From the IMG/VR virus record IMGVR_UViG_3300043773_001481, positions 1-32,384 of that record: DNA of 32,384 nt. One strand, given 5' to 3'. The stretch's first letter is position 1. Every line of letters begins with the position of its first letter. Source of the DNA: a virus. Below, piece after piece: positions 29,886 to 32,384 of the stretch. Position numbers and translations under genes: made by a program. The notes beneath the pieces were generated by a model, which was not told the origin of the DNA, searched no databases, and was given only the letters and a program-made list of their open reading frames with translations.

Positions 29886-30692
29886 ATGCCAATGTCACCT
29901 AGGTTGCTTCGCCCAAGGGCTTCCGGCTTGGTGCTGCCGACCGACGCCGCCGCGCGGGCCTACGTCCTGGCGGTCAACGCCGCAGACGGCCAGCCGCTAG
30001 AGGCTCCGGTAGTGCAGGCCATCGACGCCTTCATCACCGGCTGCAAGAGCGACGGCATCTGGTCGGCCATCAAGGCTAGCTGCATCCTCATGGGCGCTCG
30101 CACGCTCTCCGGTGCGTTGACGCCGCTGGCTGGCTCGGCCCCGACGAATAACAACTTCGTCAGCGGGGACTACAACCGGAAGACGGGGCTTGTCGGTGAC
30201 GGGTCAACGAAGTACCTGTCTTCCGGCAGGGCGAACAACGCTGACCCGCAGAACAGTAAACATTTGTCGGTTTATGTCACTGCCGCCTCAACCGCCAGCG
30301 CAACCGGACGAACTTACATTGGCGCTCCAGTCGCTGATGGTTCTAGTTGGTTGCATGGGGCAGCAACGTCTAATCTCCTGAGCGTGCGGGCAAACACCGC
30401 AACCAGTGTGTTCAATCTCGCCAACAGCGAGGCGGTTACTGGCTTCGTCGGTGTGGCACGGAATTCAGACGCCAACAACACAGGCTATCGCTATTCGGGC
30501 GCAACAAGCTCTGCTGCTGCTGCTTCTGTCGCTCCAACTAACGCAACCATTGAGGTGTATCGCGGCACAAGCACAACCTCTCACTCCAACGCCAGAATGG
30601 CGTGGTACAGCATTGGCGAGCAGGTCAACCTGGCCTTACTGGACTCCCGCATCTCCACGCTTTACAACGCCATCGGAGCCGCCATCCCATGA
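29886..30692 (+). CDS. receptor-binding-like tail protein
   Basis: A 268-residue protein with a fibre-like region: NNFVSGDYNRKTGLVGDGSTKYLSSGRANNADPQNSKHLSVYVTAAS, a pattern I know from short phage fibre proteins with laminin-like beta sandwich domains. Many Ser, Thr, Asn and Ala residues, lower G+C content and codon use unlike the head genes suggest horizontal exchange. It probably acts in host recognition. Its stop overlaps the next gene by ATGA. Confidence 0.7.
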   Translation: MPMSPRLLRPRASGLVLPTDAAARAYVLAVNAADGQPLEAPVVQAIDAFITGCKSDGIWSAIKASCILMGARTLSGALTPLAGSAPTNNNFVSGDYNRKTGLVGDGSTKYLSSGRANNADPQNSKHLSVYVTAASTASATGRTYIGAPVADGSSWLHGAATSNLLSVRANTATSVFNLANSEAVTGFVGVARNSDANNTGYRYSGATSSAAAASVAPTNATIEVYRGTSTTSHSNARMAWYSIGEQVNLALLDSRISTLYNAIGAAIP

Positions 30693-31009
30693 CGCTAGGT
30701 GATCTTACGCTGCCGATCAGCTACGAAGAGGCCAGGGGCTACGCCTTGGTGTTCACTCCCACGCTCGCGGGCAGGCTCGCTGAGTTACACGCACAATACG
30801 GCAGTACCAAGTGCCGCCCTGTGCCTCGCGTGATGACCGATGGGCGGCTGATGCTGTCGGCTGATGTTCTGACAGAGGTGGAACCCGGCGGGCTGCTCGC
30901 GGATATGTGGGCGGCTGCCGATAAGGCGGTGCTGAACGCCGCCGTCGAAGTGCTGCCTTGGGCCGACGCTATCGCCTTGCTGCCGCCCGATCCGCCGATG
31001 CCGGTCTGA
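30689..31009 (+). CDS. small fibre-associated hypothetical protein
   Basis: A 106-residue protein that overlaps the putative receptor-binding gene by ATGA. It begins TLGDLTLPISYEEARGYALVFTPTLAGRLAELHAQYGS and ends DAIALLPPDPPMPV. Proteins with this place after a fibre gene are often fibre-assembly chaperones. No family sign is clear here. Confidence 0.5.
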   Translation: MTLGDLTLPISYEEARGYALVFTPTLAGRLAELHAQYGSTKCRPVPRVMTDGRLMLSADVLTEVEPGGLLADMWAAADKAVLNAAVEVLPWADAIALLPPDPPMPV

Positions 31010-31079
31010 CCCTAGACCAGAAATGTGGGGACGCGCGTCTCTACACCCACAGTGTTCCGTAGTTTGATGTAGTGCCGCG

Positions 31080-31113
31080 CGAGCGTTGCGCTCGTTTGCC
31101 AATCGGGTAGAAT
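31080..31113 (+). promoter_or_regulatory. hairpin and overlapping promoter
   Basis: CGAGCG (31080-31085) pairs with CGCTCG (31089-31094) around a TTG loop, followed by TTT, like a weak intrinsic terminator. It overlaps a promoter: TTGCGC (31086-31091) and TAGAAT (31108-31113), 16 nt apart. The gene at 31138 begins about 25 nt after the -10 hexamer, with AAGGAAGG before it. Such an overlap suits independent control of the following accessory gene. Confidence 0.5.
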
Positions 31114-31137
31114 GACCGCCCGAAAGGAAGGTGACGC

Positions 31138-31398
31138 ATGGCAATCGCAACTACCGGCAGCAACCACATCGCCCGAATCCTTGACGCTCTCGGGCTGAAG
31201 CACGTTCGGTCGATGCACATCAGCGCGGAACTCAACAGCGCCGTCGCAATCGTCACCGAGCAGTACGTCACCGAAAGCCAGTTGGACAGGCTCGCTGGTG
31301 AGTTGGAAACGAAGGAGTGGGTGCTGGTGCCGAAGGCCGAGTGGATTGACGCCCAGTTGTCGATCAGCCGCGCTAGCGACTCTACATCGACTAGGTAA
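31138..31398 (+). CDS. small hypothetical protein
   Basis: An 86-residue protein of unknown function with ARILDALGLKHVRSMHISAELNSAVAIVTEQYVTESQLDRLAGELETKEWVLVPKAEW. Its own promoter (31086-31113) and ribosome binding site (AAGGAAGG) lie before it, so it is a separately expressed accessory gene rather than part of the fibre operon. A moron-type gene is possible. Confidence 0.6.
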   Translation: MAIATTGSNHIARILDALGLKHVRSMHISAELNSAVAIVTEQYVTESQLDRLAGELETKEWVLVPKAEWIDAQLSISRASDSTSTR

Positions 31399-31401
31399 GG
31401 C

Positions 31402-31450
31402 TTTCGCGTTTCGCGAAACCCGAAACGTACCGAAAAAGATACGGTTTTCG
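31402..31450 (+). promoter_or_regulatory. operator-like inverted repeats
   Basis: Nested repeats fill the gap before the next gene: TTTCGCG twice (31402-31408 and 31409-31415), a perfect 12-nt palindrome GTTTCGCGAAAC (31408-31419), CGTTTCG with CGAAACG (31407-31413 with 31421-31427), and CGAAAA with TTTTCG (31431-31436 with 31445-31450). The stretch 31399-31506 is A+T rich for this genome and looks like a repressor binding region. Confidence 0.5.
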
Positions 31451-31506
31451 TCGCCTTTCGCATACGATTTGGATAGAAGAAATAGCCAGCTTTTCTGTCA
31501 CAAAAC

Positions 31507-31758
31507 ATGACGCTTCCCAACGAACGAACGGTCGCCGTCTGCCGCACTCGGGACTTCCTGCACCGCCTCGCCTCGCCCTACGCTGGCGGCATCAAGGGCA
31601 TCCCGAAGGCCGTCCGCGAGGAGGCCCGCAGGCTGGCACGGCATTACCCGCACTGGTTCGACCTGGGCGCGGCCGACGCATTCGACGCCGACGCGGCCAT
31701 GCGGTGCGGCGAGCAGGAGGGCGACGGCGCATGGTTGCGGGAAACTGGCGGAAAGTGA
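31507..31758 (+). CDS. BPSL0761-like small protein
   Basis: An 83-residue protein with NERTVAVCRTRDFLHRLASPYAGGIKGIPKAVREEARRLARHYPHWFDL, the framework of BPSL0761-type small proteins known in many proteobacteria and phages; their role is unknown to me. It follows an operator-like region and no good Shine-Dalgarno sequence is visible, which leaves the exact start open. Confidence 0.65.
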   Translation: MTLPNERTVAVCRTRDFLHRLASPYAGGIKGIPKAVREEARRLARHYPHWFDLGAADAFDADAAMRCGEQEGDGAWLRETGGK

Positions 31759-31786
31759 CAGTGCGCTACAGCGAAAAAGTAGGGAC

Positions 31787-31811
31787 GGCACTACACATTG
31801 AGTGTGGTGCC
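31787..31811 (+). promoter_or_regulatory. 10-bp hairpin upstream of virion-like gene
   Basis: GGCACTACAC (31787-31796) pairs with GTGTGGTGCC (31802-31811) in 10 pairs, one of them G-U in RNA, around the loop ATTGA. It lies between a gene stop at 31758 and the next start at 31865, so it can act as a terminator or an mRNA structure. A CCCCTGC...repeats pyrimidine-rich stretch follows. Confidence 0.45.
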
Positions 31812-31864
31812 CCTGCAAGGGTTCGCCCCTGCCAGCCTAGCCTGTAAGGCACAGGAGACCCCAC

Positions 31865-32221
31865 ATGGCCGACGCCGCAATCGTCCGCAAGTACCGAGAC
31901 ACCGACATCGTCCTGGCCACGGCCACTGCTGTTGCCACTACCCTCGACATGCGGGACGTGGCTGGTGCCGTGCTGTCCCTCGGCACGATCTCCACGAACG
32001 CCTCAACCCTGCAGATGTTCGTATCGCACAGGCGTGACGGCACGTTCACCAGGCTGTACAAGGTGGACGGGTCTATTGCCACGCTGACCCTGGCCCCTTC
32101 GAGCACCGAAGGCCGGTCCTATAGCCTGCCCGACGAGGTGTTCGGCACCGAGTTCCTGAAGATCGTCTCGGGCACCACGAACTCGACGGGCACCACCGGC
32201 GTGGTGATGTTCAAGAGCTAA
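31865..32221 (+). CDS. small virion-like hypothetical protein
   Basis: A 118-residue protein, beta-rich and Thr/Ser-rich (ADAAIVRKYRDTDIVLATATAVATTLDMRDVAGAVLSLGTISTNASTLQMFVS), ending KIVSGTTNSTGTTGVVMFKS. The composition is like decoration or tail-tip proteins of phages. Position before the terminase in a circular map would also fit a head decoration role. No family is recognised. AGGAG lies upstream. Confidence 0.6.
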   Translation: MADAAIVRKYRDTDIVLATATAVATTLDMRDVAGAVLSLGTISTNASTLQMFVSHRRDGTFTRLYKVDGSIATLTLAPSSTEGRSYSLPDEVFGTEFLKIVSGTTNSTGTTGVVMFKS

Positions 32222-32226
32222 GGGCC

Positions 32227-32384
32227 ATGCCCACACGAATCCCAACGCACCGACCGCTGAGAGTGCGGACGGCTGGGCCAAAGCGGGATGACTCGACCAG
32301 GCCCAACGCTGCGGCCCGTGGCTACTGCGACAAGGCACACCGTGCGTGGCGTCAGGCTGTTCTGACCAAATGCAACTGGCAATG
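32227..32384 (+). CDS. HNH endonuclease 3, N-terminal part (cut by window end)
   Basis: The first 52 residues of a gene that runs past the window end: PTRIPTHRPLRVRTAGP, then RPNAAARGYCDKAHRAWRQAVLTKCNWQ. This is the typical start of phage HNH endonucleases, where ARGYDxxHRAWR precedes the first zinc-binding CxxC. The HNH core is not in the window. It is 5 nt after the previous gene. Confidence 0.65.
   Translation, partial: MPTRIPTHRPLRVRTAGPKRDDSTRPNAAARGYCDKAHRAWRQAVLTKCNWQ

Overview
The window reads as most of the genome of a temperate, long-tailed (HK97-fold capsid) bacteriophage with high G+C content. Fifty-eight genes are called, all on the plus strand except the integrase. Three clues point to a planctomycete host, none decisive: the tyrosine recombinase has Lys where most have the catalytic His, as I recall for planctomycete integrases; one tail-region protein ends in a Cys-rich motif common in planctomycete surface proteins; and a tRNA-Arg 3' segment beside the integrase looks like the attachment core. 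That core lies inside the phage gene order with phage genes on both sides, which suggests a free (or circularly permuted) phage genome rather than one end of an integrated prophage.

Layout. 1-1140: a sigma70-like promoter, two small genes and an HNH endonuclease. 1152-9927: packaging and head genes (small and large terminase, portal, a prohead protease fused to a HAD-like domain, major capsid protein, terminator-like hairpin). Between protease and capsid lies an insert of small membrane or Cys-containing proteins around a membrane-anchored papain-like cysteine peptidase; it is the best lysis candidate, as no classical endolysin was recognised. 9954-19610: head-tail connectors, three tail-tube-like genes in a row, two tail-assembly chaperone genes joined by a convincing -1 frameshift signal, tape measure, tail-tip and Cys-rich proteins, a metallophosphoesterase and a MazZ-like nucleotide pyrophosphohydrolase. 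19617-20755: integrase (minus strand), attachment core and divergent control region. 20756-28864: early region with an excisionase-like protein, small membrane proteins, a Sak4-like RecA-family ATPase, an SSB-like protein with an acidic-aromatic tip, winged-helix proteins, a conserved phage protein, an HNH nuclease, a DUF1376 replication protein, RusA resolvase and an HTH protein. 28872-32384: tail-fibre and adsorption genes, small accessory genes and the start of a third HNH gene cut by the window end.

The most unusual element lies at 25533-25808 and 26309-26486: two intergenic arrays of pentamers with fixed GGC and variable NN, divided into five cassettes. Each cassette ends in a 5-bp hairpin with a 3-nt loop, and one hairpin shows compensatory base changes. 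The arrays flank one small gene, and each ends just upstream of a Shine-Dalgarno sequence. The period cannot be coding. It resembles the triplet-plus-two-spacer layout bound by ring-shaped RNA-binding proteins such as TRAP, though a recombination linker or replication element is also possible.

The genes form tightly packed, often ATGA-overlapping operons. If the ends meet through a short missing stretch, the late operon would run from the tail fibres (28872) through the terminase to 19610, with the early operon from 20756 to 28864.
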